Positions 9,680-21,418 are shown, numbered from the stretch's first letter. The stretch is 64,000 bases of DNA from Mytilinidion resinicola (GCF_010093595.1 NW_022985462.1:436534-500533), one strand, 5' to 3'. The notes: generated by a model not told the origin, from the sequence alone. Made by a program: numbers and translations.

Positions 9680-9932
9680 TACAATACCTTGTCATAGAAA
9701 CCTGTACACTCGTTTGCCGCTGCATGAGGAGCTTCGTAGTATTTTCAGCAATCCGAATAAGAGGGAAGTTAGCATTTTGGATAAGTAGTAATCTCGTGAG
9801 GCTACCCTAGACAGTGTTAATAGGGTGTACCTAGATTGGAAGTGTATCTGCTGCCCCCTGTTCCTATTAGCACGTTGGAGCCCCATAGACAGTGGTAGGA
9901 AAGTGTACGGATATCTATGGTAAAGCACTGTA
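9680..9932 (-). mobile_element. TA-flanked MITE, inverted relative of the copy at 7321
   Basis: Begins TACAATACCTTGTCATAGA and ends GATATCTATGGTAAAGCACTGTA. Its reverse complement aligns end to end with 7321-7549; the best block is GAAGCTCCTC(A/T)(A/T)GCAGCGGCAAACGAGTGTACAG. It is about 24 bp longer than the other copy because of an internal insertion. It has no coding capacity. The rest of 9383-10199 shows nothing gene-like besides the presumed promoter of the SUMO-like gene. Confidence 0.7.
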
Positions 9933-10199
9933 GGACCATAATTAGGAAAGGTATATACTTCCAGAGTGACCATCCTATTTCATGAACGTTTATCATTGCA
10001 GTAAACCAAACCAGCTACAAGAGACAATCTCACCCGATTGAGGATATACCCATACCGGTCGACCATGCCCGCTTTTCAAACGCTAATGCTAAGCCAACAG
10101 GAAGCGAACCGTATCGTATTAGACCCGATACCACCCCAACTTCTCCGCTTGTGATAGTGTCAAAATTGGAAACACTCAACTTCTGTCATGGCGAGAGGC

Positions 10200-12499
10200 T
10201 CAAGACCTCGCCTCTTCGAGTTCTAGCTCGAGCTGCCGAATGCGTTCGTCCTTCGCCCTTGTGTTTCCCGGGTCACCCACCTTGGCTTTCAGGGTGTTTA
10301 CTTCTTGGGTGAGATTCGCGATTTGCTCGCTCTGGGTCGTCATGGCGTGGGCTTGTTGCTCTAACAAAGACTTGATGTCCGTCAGGTAGTCTTTGATACC
10401 CGCAGCAGCGCCACTAGGTGTAGGGCCGTGATGCGCAGTGGTCGGGGTTGGGGTCGGGGCCGGTGCGGCTTCTGTTGATGGAGTCGCTTTGGGAGCTGGA
10501 GAAGTGGACACAGGGTTAGCCTTTGGCACTGTTGCGCTTGCAGCTGGTTTCGGCGGCTCGGGATCCTTGGTCTTCTCTTCTGCCCGGGAAGCAGCAACCG
10601 TAGGTCGCTCGATCGGCTTGGGGATTTCTTCAAAACTGGATGTTTCGTCTTCCTCATCGTCTTCCTCTTCGTCCTTGTCGGCAAACTTGGACGCCATTGT
10701 AGCGATAGACGCTTTGTTGTCCTTCAAGGTCGGCACTGGACCTCGCGCGGGCACTGTCGATGTCGTAGCTGGGGTTGTCTTAGGTGGCTCAGGTTCAGCC
10801 TTCGTGGCCGGTGGGCTGACGACAGGTGCAGCCGATGCCGATGGCTTGTACTCGGATGGGATATCCGCGGGTACATCGCCTTCGTAGACACTCTCCAGTG
10901 AGATCTTTGGTGGCAAACCAGTCTTGCCACCAAACCACTCAGAAGCAGATACTGCAGGCGTACTACCTGTGGTCGGAGGATATATGTCACTCTGGAAGAC
11001 TTCGGCTCTCCGAGGAACAATGAACGAGATTGGTTCAATGTACGAATCGTTGACCGTCTTGAAACAACGTAGTACCTCATTGTCGTGTAGCTGTGACGTA
11101 TTAGTAGGGGCTGTTGCGAGGGAGGGAGTGGATGCCTTACATTGACACCTCGCTTCGGCATGAAAGCGATGCCTCGCTGGGGATCAGCTGATTTATACTC
11201 AGACAAATACTCGAACTTGTCGTGCTCGTATTCGTAGTACCGGATGTTTCCATCGCTTTCGAGGAGTTAGCTGACTTCTTGATATGAGTGGGCGTATACT
11301 GACCCTTTTCCAGCGAGATACAAGCACTGAGTGCCATCATCCCAGAAGGGCATGCAGACACCTGATATGGAGTCGAGGATGGTGAACCCGCCGATGGGTT
11401 CCTTTGGCGACCTGGAGTCCCAGAGACCCAATTGACGATCGCTCATTCTCGAGAAGCCGGTAGTGGCAATTCTGTCGTGTTCACCCATCCAGACGGCACG
11501 GCTGTTCTTTGCGCCGGGGTGACCTGGCACTTCGTGCACAGACTTTTCTTGTCGAGTATCCCAAATGCGCATCTTCTTATCGCGGCTAGTGGTAACGAGT
11601 AGAGATCCATCAGCATTCCATGACATTGACTGGAGGATATCGGCATGTTTCAAGCTCAGCTTGGTGGCGCCAGCTTCGACATCCCACAACCTAACAGTGC
11701 AGTCACCCGAAGAACTAGCGAGGACGTTTTCAGCGGCAGGATTGAAGAGCACGTGCCCTACTTTCCTGTACGGAGTCAGTGCCGTCATAATAGAAGAGTC
11801 TCAGGTTGAAAGTACCGGGTGTGGCCAGTTAGTCTGGCGACTGGAGCGACGTCTGCTGGTTCCTCTGCATCCGAGTATAAGGTGAAGTCTTTTGGAACTT
11901 CCCATATGAAGACCTATCCGTAGCTCAGCGCCCAGCGTCTATACCTGAATGGGGGTGCACGCACCTTTGCGTCGTCAGAGCCTGATGCGACTAGGGAGTC
12001 GTTGAAAGGGCTCCTGCAAATCAATCAGCACTCCGATCTTCCCAATGATATAGCGACTCGTGTTTACCAGTCCGTATCGAGCACCGCTGCAGTGTGGCCC
12101 CGGAAAAGTGGCAGCTGTTCAGGCAGTCTACCGCGCTCGTTGATAGGAATGACGGCAAAAGCTCCTCCTCCACTAGCCTCCCAGTTGACAGATATGTATT
12201 CAGGATTTGCCTGGCTCGGGTCTCAGTAATCGTGTACGGGGCTGCGTATGGAAGATGCGGACCTTGATGATGTTGCTGTCCCACGCATTTTTGGAGATTC
12301 GAAGGTTGTCATAGCATTGTTCCTAGAAGTAGAGAGAATTAGATAACGTCGAGTCAAAGCAGCAGAAACCCATCTAGGCGTACCTTCTTTGTCGACCGTC
12401 CGAAGACGTGTCCTGCAGGCAGCGCATCAGTGTAAGCTCAGCTGGCGGGCACGCGCGAGACTCACGATATTTGGAGGCTCTGACGAAGCGGCCGGCCAT
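10200..12499 (-). CDS. crn1: Coronin (actin-binding WD40 protein)
   Basis: Actin filament and Arp2/3 regulator of cortical patches. Nine exons on the minus strand: 12499-12466, 12412-12384, 12322-12263, 12210-12068, 12013-11965, 11913-11816, 11765-11304, 11255-11141 and 11090-10200. Together they total 1881 nt (626 aa) with every phase consistent. The N-terminus MAGRFVRASKYRHVFGRSTK is the coronin signature. WD40 blades follow, with SGSDDAKVFIWEVP and SGDCTVRLWDVEAG visible. The conserved post-propeller segment containing SEWFGGK and PPKISLESVYEGD is present. After it comes a Pro/Ala/Thr/Lys-rich linker with an acidic run (DKDEEEDDEEDE), and the protein ends in a coiled coil (IANLTQEVNTLKAK...RQLELELEEA) for trimerisation. 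Exon 2 is only 29 nt. Confidence 0.93.
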
Positions 12500-12945
12500 T
12501 GGGAAGCGGCTGGAAGGGTATAATACAAGAGGCTACAAGAAACAAGACCTCAAGTGTGTAGGAATATGGAATCACGGCGGCGGTCTGGGGCGGAGAGAGA
12601 ATGGGGAGGTCAGCGTTGCGAAAGACAGCTGCTGGGCAGGTGTTTCATAGCCCGCTAGCGATCGACGACCACCCACCCACGACCCTGGCGTGCCTGGTCG
12701 GAGCGACACTCTCAAACAAAGCCTAGCTCGGCATTCACTATTCAGGAGTGTGTTAGCCTCAAGATAGGTCTTATTTGCTGCTATGGACGTTGCATATCTC
12801 AATTGCAGGACTGGCCGACAAATGAAGCTTTGGGCCAATGATACATATAATGTCTACAGGTATTATCTACTATAGTACAACAATACAGTACAGCGCACAA
12901 CTGCGCGGCTTATCCCCAGATTTATTCCGGAAGCTAGGCGGCACC
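12500..12945. other. Intergenic, presumed coronin promoter
   Basis: 446 bp between the coronin start and the 3' end of the Sel1/TPR-like gene, both on the minus strand. No gene or repeat is evident. Confidence 0.5.
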
Positions 12946-14473
12946 TCAGCGTTTTTTGCTGTCAACAGCGGCTAACACGTCCTTCGTGAACGTCAGTCCC
13001 TCTTTTTTCTCCTCGTCTTGCCATACTTTAGTCAATTCTAGTGCCTCTCTTTTCGCTACCGTGTTCTCCTCGTCCTTGTCTCTGTCTTCAAGAATCTCCT
13101 TAAGAACTTCAACGGCAGCCCACCATGCGGATTTCCTACGAAGCAATCGTGCTAACCCGAGGGTCGCCGACCTATGTGCATCCACAAACCCCAAGAAGTA
13201 CCACTCGAATGCCATTGCTTCTCGCCCGGAGAGTGGTAAGTCATCGGGTAGCCCTGGTAACCTTGCCGTCAAACCTGGCCCTGATTTCCACGACTTAAAG
13301 GAGTCTATCGCCTTCAAATGCCGGTGTCCCGTTAGTCCCACTGATTGGGTTGCTTCCTGCTTGCTTTGCGCGTAGAAGTTGCCCATGTGGAACATTGCAT
13401 CAGGATGCCCAGAGGAAGCTGCCTTGGTCATGTACTCGAGCCACTCATCCGAGTACATGTCGCCACACTCGGCGAGATAGAAGTACGCTAGCGGGTCATC
13501 GGCTTTCGTAGCTCCAGTATAGAAAACAGCCTTGGCAGCCTCGAGGTCCGGTTCGGCCTGTTCCAGGAGCAGATTGCCGAGAGCAATCCAGGGAGCAGGA
13601 ATGGGCAGAAGGTCGTGGCCGCGGACATTATCAACCTTAAATGGCAGCTTATCACCTGTTGTCCCAGAGTTTACATCCAGCATCTCACCCTCAGATACTT
13701 TGCGCATAGCTTTTTCAAAAAGCACACGAGCTGCTGCATCATTTCTTTTTGCCCTTAGATCTAAGCCGACGAGGATCATGGCATCTGGATTTTGGTCCTC
13801 GTAGGCAAGAGTTTGGAGATGGCGTCTGGCGCTAGCAATATCTATTTTGGGAATATCCAGTGCCCATTTTTCCCTGGCACGCACACAACCCAATATGGTG
13901 AGTGTAGCAAGAGGATCTTTTGCCTCAGAGCACTCCAATATCATTCGTCGACCGGTGTGGTTCATAAGCCTTTCGGGAATAGTGAGAAGCAGACGGGCGA
14001 GAGGCGAGTATGCTTCGAGGGGATAGTCGTATTCTGACAATTTGCATTAGTTAGGATATGTCAAGGAAAGAAGAGTCCGGAAAGGAGGATCTGGGCTGCA
14101 GAATATACATACGTTCCCGTAGTGTTTCCAGGGTACAGGTCTGATAATCGTGAATAAGGATCTCGGCCTCTCGTGCTGGTATTGATATCATCCCTTGGTC
14201 GCTTGCACTTCCTAAGCGATCTTTCATCATTTGAGCAAATAGTTGAGCTTGCTGCTCAGCTTCGTCATCTCTTGGTGGGAGATCGACCCTGCGTCTATTT
14301 GCCCATCTATTTGTCCACTCGCGCCTCCGCGTGGACGGAGCCTTAGTAGGTTTTCCTGCGGCGGAGCGGCGCGTGGGACGGTCGAGGAATTGGCGGGTAT
14401 AGCACCACACGCAGACATTGTTCCCCAGAAGCGTGTTTTGGAGGGGACGGAGTGCCAGGCGAGGGGGTTTCAT
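12946..14473 (-). CDS. Sel1/TPR-like repeat protein, probably mitochondrial
   Basis: Two exons, 14473-14113 and 14033-12946, joined by a 79-bp intron (GTATGT...CTAAC...CAG), give 482 aa. The N-terminus (MKPPRLALRPLQNTLL... with many Arg and few acidic residues up to about residue 60) looks like a mitochondrial presequence. The remainder is alpha-helical, with repeated Ala/Leu-rich hairpins of Sel1/TPR type, for example PDAMFHMGNFYAQSKQEA and AYFYLAECGDMYSDEWLEYM. The C-terminal helix is Lys/Glu-rich. I do not recognise a characterised orthologue; a scaffold or assembly role is only a guess from the fold. The uninterrupted downstream frame appears to start at an internal Met, which is really in the intron-flanking region. 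Confidence 0.72.
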
Positions 14474-14651
14474 GGCGCATTGGTGTCGTATTGACTAGGA
14501 CAGAATGCTGTCCAGGTGCGCTGAAGCTGTGAAGTGCGGAGGAGCTCTTTCCATCTCCGCCGGCCTTGGCGAAATATTTCCTCTTGGCGCGATTTTTCTG
14601 GATTTTTCCAAGGAGCTCCACAAATAAATTCACCACAATCCGCACAGCCTC

Positions 14652-16223
14652 ATGTTCTCGCAAATCTACAGCCGCGCCCGCAGTCTCCTCAGCCGGACGC
14701 CCTCAGAACAAGATACATCGACCATACAATCACTGCAAACGGACCCCTATACTGGTCCACACGGAGCCATGGTCGCAACGAGACGCCCCGCCGTTGACTC
14801 TGGGAATGCAAAAGCACGCTCCAAAAGAACACTAGATGATTCCTCTTCGCCAGTGTCTGATGCCAAACGGAAACGGCCTGCCGTGGACCACGCCGATGGT
14901 GGCAGCAACAGTTCGGAAACCCTGCTAGACACAATTGTCGTGCATGTGCGGGAAGAGAGGGATGCAGAGGGCAACGTGCTTGACCTTCGGGAACAGCTCT
15001 TGAAGGCTGCTCAGGGAGATGAAACTTCTGCTGAACGTTTGGTTTTGCGGAGTCACCGGGAGTTATCCGAAGAGGACGTCGAGGGCGTTGAGAGTACGAA
15101 AGAGAGCTCTAGCAGACACACCAAAAGCTCTGTTCCTATCAGTCCCAGTAGCAGATCGACAGCTTCAGCTTCACGACCCACACGAGTCTCGCCTTCGCCA
15201 CGCACCCAACGTCCGGTTCAGGATTCGGAAACCTCTGAACAGAGGTTGAGCAAGACCACCCCTTCTGCCTCACAAGATTTCATCTCTACAACACCTGTTG
15301 GAAGCCAACAAGCCGGCACGCCGTCACGTCAATCTAAAGTGCAAAATCGTCAAGCTTCTTCATCACAATTGGCAGTGGACAAATCTCGCCCAAGAGAAAA
15401 GGGTAGAAAGAGCATAGATTCCACGACAGACGAAGCCATCGACACCACTTCAGACCCTCTGAAATTTACATCAGCAGCATCAACCACCCGAAAGCACATT
15501 CGCTTTGGCAGCGAGGAGCCGGAAGTACCCCTAGACACATCGCCGCCACTCGCTACAATTGAGAGCCATACCGCCCCAGCAGACGAAGACTTGTCTAGCG
15601 ATGACGACGAAGCCCCTGAGACCATCACGCATGCTTCAGCTATTCAACAGACTAAGGCCTCGGCGGCAGAAGCAAGCAAAGCCATCGGAGAAGCAGTAGC
15701 GGCCTCGGAACGCAAACGCCAAGAACGCGCAGAACGACGGGCCGAGGAGCAGAAGCAAAAGCAGCGTCGCCAGGAAAAGTCGGCAAAGAAGGCTCAAAAG
15801 AAAGCCTCCAAGCTGGCTCGGCTCGATACAGAGCTTCCTGATCTGCTTCCAGAATCCTTACTTGCGGCGGCTCCCGAAAAGCGTCCTCTGACACCACCGC
15901 CTGAGTTCATCGACACAAGCGTGGAGGACCGCAAAGTCGAGCAGCAGAAGCGGCATATCAAGTTCCTTGAACAGGCCGACAGGTACGTCAAAGATGTCAA
16001 GCGTGGACCGATCCGCATGCGTGTCTTGGCCAAGCCTAATGAGCTCTTGACGCCGAAGGTGAATCTGGGCTCCCGGGGACTAAGAGAGCACTGGCTGAGG
16101 GGCCGGGAGAAGGGCAAGGGAAAGGGGGCTGACAAGAAGAGTACGCGAAAGCCGCAGAAGCCCAAGGCAATGGAGCGGAAGAGCTTTGGTGGGTCTTTCT
16201 TGAGGAAGAAAGCCGAGTTCTGA
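14652..16223 (+). CDS. BUD21: U3 snoRNA-associated protein, Bud21/Utp16-like
   Basis: Intronless 523-aa protein, probably part of the nucleolar small-subunit processome. Most of it is low-complexity (Ser/Thr/Pro/Lys). The diagnostic part is the second half: an acidic LSSDDDEAPETITHASA motif at about residues 320-335, followed by an Ala/Glu/Lys/Arg-rich helix (ASERKRQERAERRAEEQKQK) and LPDLLPESLLAAAP, then a basic, Gly-rich tail ending in FLRKKAEF. SDDDEAPE plus the basic helix is the signature of the U3_snoRNA_assoc family. The orthologue in yeast is shorter (about 214 aa), so an extended, disordered N-terminus is a lineage feature. It is divergent from the Sel1-like gene with about 180 bp between the starts. 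Confidence 0.68.
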   Translation: MFSQIYSRARSLLSRTPSEQDTSTIQSLQTDPYTGPHGAMVATRRPAVDSGNAKARSKRTLDDSSSPVSDAKRKRPAVDHADGGSNSSETLLDTIVVHVREERDAEGNVLDLREQLLKAAQGDETSAERLVLRSHRELSEEDVEGVESTKESSSRHTKSSVPISPSSRSTASASRPTRVSPSPRTQRPVQDSETSEQRLSKTTPSASQDFISTTPVGSQQAGTPSRQSKVQNRQASSSQLAVDKSRPREKGRKSIDSTTDEAIDTTSDPLKFTSAASTTRKHIRFGSEEPEVPLDTSPPLATIESHTAPADEDLSSDDDEAPETITHASAIQQTKASAAEASKAIGEAVAASERKRQERAERRAEEQKQKQRRQEKSAKKAQKKASKLARLDTELPDLLPESLLAAAPEKRPLTPPPEFIDTSVEDRKVEQQKRHIKFLEQADRYVKDVKRGPIRMRVLAKPNELLTPKVNLGSRGLREHWLRGREKGKGKGADKKSTRKPQKPKAMERKSFGGSFLRKKAEF

Positions 16224-18235
16224 TAGATGGGTGTGTCACGGGTAGAGAGAAAATGTGCTTGAAGCAAGCCGGCGTAGTATCAGTCAGTCCCATGCGGCTA
16301 TAAACTTCTGGTATGAAGTCACGTAACCGGGTGTAAAATGTTATATACTAGTCGCTCTAACTATGGCCGCAGTTCTTCTGTGTCCTGTTTGTAGGCATCT
16401 TCAATCAAGCTTAGGTACTTCGTAGTCTGAAGCTACTCCGAAGAATCTGATCTACAATCTCGCCTCACCATCCTTGAACATTCTAAAAGGTGTGGCACAC
16501 CTAATACTCCCAAGCTTCGGTGTTCACCACGTGTGCTGGGCAATATAAATCCATCGTCGCACACTTCCCAGGTTCTCTCCCACCACCTTGAGCTACCTTA
16601 TCGTACCAGGCCCTTGGTAAAATCCCCGAACTCGTGATGCCTCCCTCCCAAACACCCTTCGACCAGATGCCCGCTAGCGAATGACGCTTCGTGCAACCTC
16701 TACGGTTTCTTGAGCCACACCCGGTGAGACATGCGACGGGAGGGCGCATGTGACAGTGCTCCCGCACCGGACGCAAACACTTCCATTCGAGTCAACACAA
16801 CCTCGACGTTGGTTCTACATATAGAGGCTCTCTTAGTGGGCATGGTGGGCGGAATCCAACACCGCTGTGCCGCTTCTCTGCGGTCTGAGGTCCGTAAAAC
16901 CCCCGAGCGCGCGGGCCATGGGAAGCTCGCGCCACAGTGTGCCGATGGGCGAGGGCGGGTGGCAATAGGCTGGGCGCGCTGGCTGGCACTGCAGCGGCGC
17001 AGGGTGGGCCTGTCTGGTTAGCCGCCCGCCCGTCGTACAAGCACGGTGGGTGTGGCGGGTGGACTGCGGAGAGTTGAGATGGGGGTTGCTGGCTGTTGGT
17101 TGCGGGACTTGACGCTACAGGCTCTGGGGGTAGTTTGAGATGGAAGGAGCTCATATGAGGGGCTGCTGTAAGACAGAGCGGAGAAGAGAAGGATTCCAAG
17201 GCTCTGGCGAGTGGTGTGAAGAAGGTGGATGGCAGAGCGTGATTGGATGCAGGCCGTGAATGCTGCGCTTAGAGGGGCGCTCGGGGATGGGGGAGATGGG
17301 CATCTTGCCGGGGAAGGAGCGCGCTAGAAGGGCGATCGTCGAGGCCTGCGCCTGTATCACGGCCTTGGCCCTGGAAGGGAGGAGAGGTGAAGCAGATGGA
17401 CAAGCTTGGGTGCCGTCTGTACTGCGTTGCTGATATCGCATGAGGCTGCTCCTGTCGATGGATGATGCCGTGAGTCGCTGGTCCCAGATCTTGTGGCTCT
17501 TCAAGGCAGCGGGAGCCTGCCAGATGACAGGCTGGGCTCGTCTCTCCAGATGGCAGAAGCTTGATCGCATTTGACGCTGGCACACGCTCGAATAAGCGGC
17601 ACCAGGCGCAGAGGGCCCTGCAGACACCAGAGTCGCCGGCCGCATGGGGCTAGCCAGAGGGCGGCCAAGAAGCAATACAGCCTCTCTCTCTGCAGCCCGC
17701 GCCCCTGTCGCTGCTGGCATCACGGCCGCCGTCGCCCCGTCCAGCCTGCGCGGTACATGCCCACCTTCCATCACCACCTCACGCTGTGCCTCTCCACCTC
17801 GACAAGTCCCCGTCCACCACCAACAGCCCCAACTTCGCCAGCGCCCTCCGCGTCGTGCTCTCGCCAATACGCCGCCCGGCGCGCTGCCCGACCAAAGCGG
17901 CTTTCCTCATTTCCCGCCGCGGCAAGATTGGGTTAGGCCCGCGACCTGCCAGCCTCAACTCAACTCACCTCACCTCCCATCGCCATCCTCCCGTCACCAC
18001 CTCCATCCCAACTCGCCCGCCCTCCCCGCGCCCGCTCTCTGCACTGCGACCGCTGCGCACGCTGCCCGTCTCGCGCGCCCTCGCTCTGGTCGCCGCTGCG
18101 TCGCCAATTGCCACCTAGGGCTCCGCGCAGATCACTTCTCCACGCGACAACGCAAGGAGCGACTTCCATCACCCATCGCCCGCCGAGCGGCCCCAGAGGC
18201 CCAGCACGCCCGTCTGAGGCTGAAGCTGCCACACC
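16224..18235. other. 2 kb upstream/leader region of the Psr1-like phosphatase
   Basis: Very GC-rich from about 16,600 with many overlapping short frames on both strands, none of which carries a family motif. From about 17,750 the plus strand becomes C-rich (CCACC, CTCGCC), as expected for a long 5' leader, and continues to the ATG at 18236. Several ATGs precede the true start, so upstream ORFs are possible. Confidence 0.45.
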
Positions 18236-20284
18236 ATGAGCCACGAGCCCCTACAGCCACCCGCGGATCAGGCTCGTCACCCTGCGGCGGAGAAGGCCCT
18301 CCCCAGCGACTCCACCGCCTTTGCTCCTCAGCCTAACGGGCTCGGTACGTCTGTCCTCTATCTGTGCAATTGATGCTCTCGATTGAGTTGTTCTCGTATG
18401 CTTTGCCGAGAGCGCGCTGACATGTGGTGCTCGCAGGGTCGAACGCCAACGCTCCCCCGTCACGATCCTCGTCGCGAAAACAATTGACCGCAGACGAGCT
18501 CACGAGACCCGAGTCGGCATCCGCAAACGCTGACAGCTCGCTTACACCCGAGGGAGAGCCCAAGAAGAAGCGCTCGCTGTTGAGTATTCCTGGCCGTTCG
18601 TCGAGGACGCAGCAAGACGACTCTACGCCCACGGGTACTGGCCTGAGCGGAGCAACTGTGGCAGACTCTTCGGAAAGCATAGGGCGCGGCTCAAAACGCT
18701 CGTTCACGGGAAAGCGGAGGGCTGGGAGCACAGCAAGCAGCAAACACTCGCAGCGGCCCGTCACGTCGGAGAAAGCAGCACCGCCATTGCCCGTCGCAGA
18801 GCACGCTGAGGGATCGACGCTTAGCCAAGGAAAGAAGAAGAGCGGAGGAGGTTTCCTGTCGTTTCTGAACTGCTGTGGAGTGCCAAAGGGTGGGAATTTG
18901 GTTGACCAGGACGACACCACGGAGAACGCAAAGAAAGCCAGCAAGCTGCGGTCAGGTCGGAGCACGCAGCCGACGCCGGTGAAGAAGCAAGATGCGAGCG
19001 CGGCTGAATCAAGCACGGCAGATTCGAAGGACCCAATCGATGAGAAGTCTGGCGAGGCGGTTTACACAGGAAACAAACGTGACAGCGATAAGCCCCTTCA
19101 AGGGGACGCGACTGCGGAGAGGCCTACTCCGCAAGTGACGACGACGGCACCTATTGGCCGAGCTCCTTCATCCTCAAAAAGATCAGTGGACCACTCGCTT
19201 CCACCGCTACCTACCCAGCCAGATCGTCTCGACACTTCCTCTGCCTCGAATCCCCAAGTCATGATCCAGGCACCAACGCCCATAGTATCGCAGGAGGAGG
19301 AGCAGTTAATACACGACCGGACACCGCAGCAAGAGCAACGGGACACTGACATTGAGATGACAGACGCCTCTCCATCTTTACCTTTGTCTACTAATGATAC
19401 CCACACTGCCGGCGAAGAGACTGCTGGTTCATCGTTGCAAAGAGACGCTGCTCCAGTCAAGGTTGACTTGCCACCACCTCCACCGCTTGCTGAACGCCAA
19501 GATCAGACTCGGCATTCTATAGGTGCTGCACCACAAAGTCAGGAGAGTTTAGCGACGGCTCCCGCAGAACCTCAGAAATGGTTGCTGCCACCAATCAGGT
19601 CGGAATTCAAGGGAAAGAAATGCTTAGTCTTGGATTTGGATGAAACGCTAGTGCACAGCAGCTTTAAGGTAAGCCATCTTACCCCCTTTCGACCTCGAAC
19701 ACACAAGCTTACTCTGCATAGATTCTTCACCAGGCAGACTTCACGATCCCGGTGGAGATTGAAGGGCAATACCACAACGTGTATGTCATCAAACGCCCTG
19801 GAGTAGATGCCTTCATGAAGCGTGTTGGTGAGCTTTACGAAGTGGTGGTGTTTACGGCGTCTGTATCAAAGGTAAATAACGCTGTGGTGCTTGTATTCTT
19901 CAAAGCTAATCTAGTCTTAGTACGGTGATCCTCTGTTAGACCAGCTTGATATCCATGGCGTGGTTCACCACAGACTCTTCCGAGAGAGCTGTTACAACCA
20001 TCAAGGCAATTATGTCAAGGTCCGTCTCTCCACAGCTCATACTCTCAAACAATCACTGACCCTTTCCCAAGGATCTATCCCAAGTCGGCCGCGATCTCCG
20101 CGAGACCATTATCATCGACAACTCGCCCACCTCATACATATTCCACCCACAGCACGCCGTCCCGATCAGCAGCTGGTTCTCTGACGCCCACGACAACGAA
20201 CTTCTCGACCTAATACCCGTCCTCGAAGACCTCGCTGGCCCGCAGGTCAGCGACGTCAGTCTCGTTCTTGACGTAGCGTTGTAA
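18236..20284 (+). CDS. psr1: Psr1-like plasma-membrane phosphatase (FCP1/SCP HAD family)
   Basis: HAD-type Ser/Thr phosphatase of the small CTD-phosphatase family; yeast Psr1/Psr2 act at the plasma membrane in sodium stress signalling. Five exons: 18236-18344, 18437-19668, 19722-19871, 19921-20019 and 20072-20284 (600 aa). A long disordered N-terminal region contains [16 protein letters not shown] at about residue 170, whose Cys pair is a probable palmitoylation site, as in Psr1. The catalytic domain occupies the last 200 residues: [18 protein letters not shown] (nucleophile motif DLDET), [25 protein letters not shown], and [19 protein letters not shown]. It ends [12 protein letters not shown]. 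The N-terminal extension before the CC motif is longer than in yeast Psr1, so the Cys pair is internal, an unusual position for lipidation. Confidence 0.9.
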
Positions 20285-20757
20285 AGCAAAAGTTAAAAGC
20301 AAAAAGCAAGAACCCTTTGCGAAATCATTCATTAATCCTGACTATTCCGACAAAATTATGATGAATTGGGTTGCTCGGGTGCTGGGGTCCGGATTTTGCT
20401 TGTTGCGGATGGAACCGAGCTGGAGAGTTGAAAGCATCACCCTTTGCGCTCTAGATTGTACTGTTTAATTATTATTTCCTTTTTCGGTATGTCTGCATGG
20501 GACAGACGACGCGCGCGGACCAGCGGTCGGAAGTCGTGTGTGAGATGGTGTGGTGGGACAATGGGAACCGCGCTCTATCAATCGAGCATCCGTCGGCACA
20601 TCTATAACTTGTGCATCCACACCTTTTTTCAATCGAGGACTTCATCAAACTCTTCCGTCAGCTCTGCATCCGTCAATTCAGCTTCCGTCAGCACTACGTT
20701 CCATCAGCATCCATCAAGCCTCCATCAGTTGAGCCTCCACCGGCCAATCTCTTTACC

Positions 20758-20823
20758 ATGCCTCTCAAGTTGACTGCCGCCGCCCTGGCCTTGGCCTGCA
20801 CCATGCAGATTTGTTGGTCATAA
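20758..20823 (+). pseudogene. Orphan signal-peptide ORF (possible remnant of a secreted-protein gene)
   Basis: ATG at 20758 opens a 21-codon frame, MPLKLTAAALALACTMQICW-S, then TAA at 20821. It has a basic residue followed by a hydrophobic Ala/Leu core, which is the composition of a eukaryotic signal peptide, yet no mature protein follows. About 150 bp upstream is rich in TCCATCA and reads like a 5' UTR. Either the gene was truncated after the first exon, or an intron donor is hidden here; no good GT donor is visible inside the ORF. Confidence 0.3.
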
Positions 20824-21313
20824 AAAGTCCGCCCCGGTTTCGCGCAAAGGGTTTCAAAAAGGAAGATGGCGATTAAAGAGGGAGAGAGAGAGCATGGAAA
20901 CAAGCGGAGGAAATGGAGGAGGGGGGGAGCATTGCATAATCTTTTCATTTCACACATTCCTCTACTCAGCGCTACTCCCACCACAAGCACAGTCCGCCAC
21001 AGACAGCATGGCCAGCAGAACGTCTAACTACTTTCTATCAATTGTTTATTTTTCTTTTTCTTTTTCCTTGGAACCAAACTAGCATTGCTCGGGTGTGTGT
21101 TGTTTCGTGTTTTATGTGTGTTTTTTGTTTTTTTTTTTAACCTGTTTTCCTTTTTATAGCGGATGCGAGAATCGCATCATCTCATCAATCTTATCGATTT
21201 TTTAAATACCTACCTCTCTCGCTCAACTCCGCATATCTCTCTCTCTTGGCTGTTAGTTTGTTTTATTCATGTATCCACACACCACACGGCGATGGTGCTT
21301 GCTTTCTCCCAGC

Positions 21314-21333
21314 TTTTTTTTTTTTTTTTTTTT
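21314..21333 (+). repeat. 20-nt homopolymer T tract
   Basis: Twenty consecutive T residues, flanked by CAGC and CCCC. It could be an A-tail relic on the minus strand of a retroposed copy, a nucleosome-excluding poly(dA:dT) tract, or simple slippage. Confidence 0.9.
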
Positions 21334-21418
21334 CCCCTTGAAAGTTGAGATGGATGTAACCCCCCCAACGCGCACGGAGCGCGCGAAACATACATATTGC
21401 TAACTGTGTATTTTCCCC

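Noticed and set aside
10021..10199. A further MITE copy between 9932 and the coronin 3' end
   Set aside because: No terminal repeat matching the other copies could be aligned there.
17151..17867. A 238-codon minus-strand frame upstream of the Psr1-like gene
   Set aside because: It lies in very GC-rich leader DNA where several frames are open together, composition is Arg/Ala/Pro-biased, and no motif or splice logic supports it.
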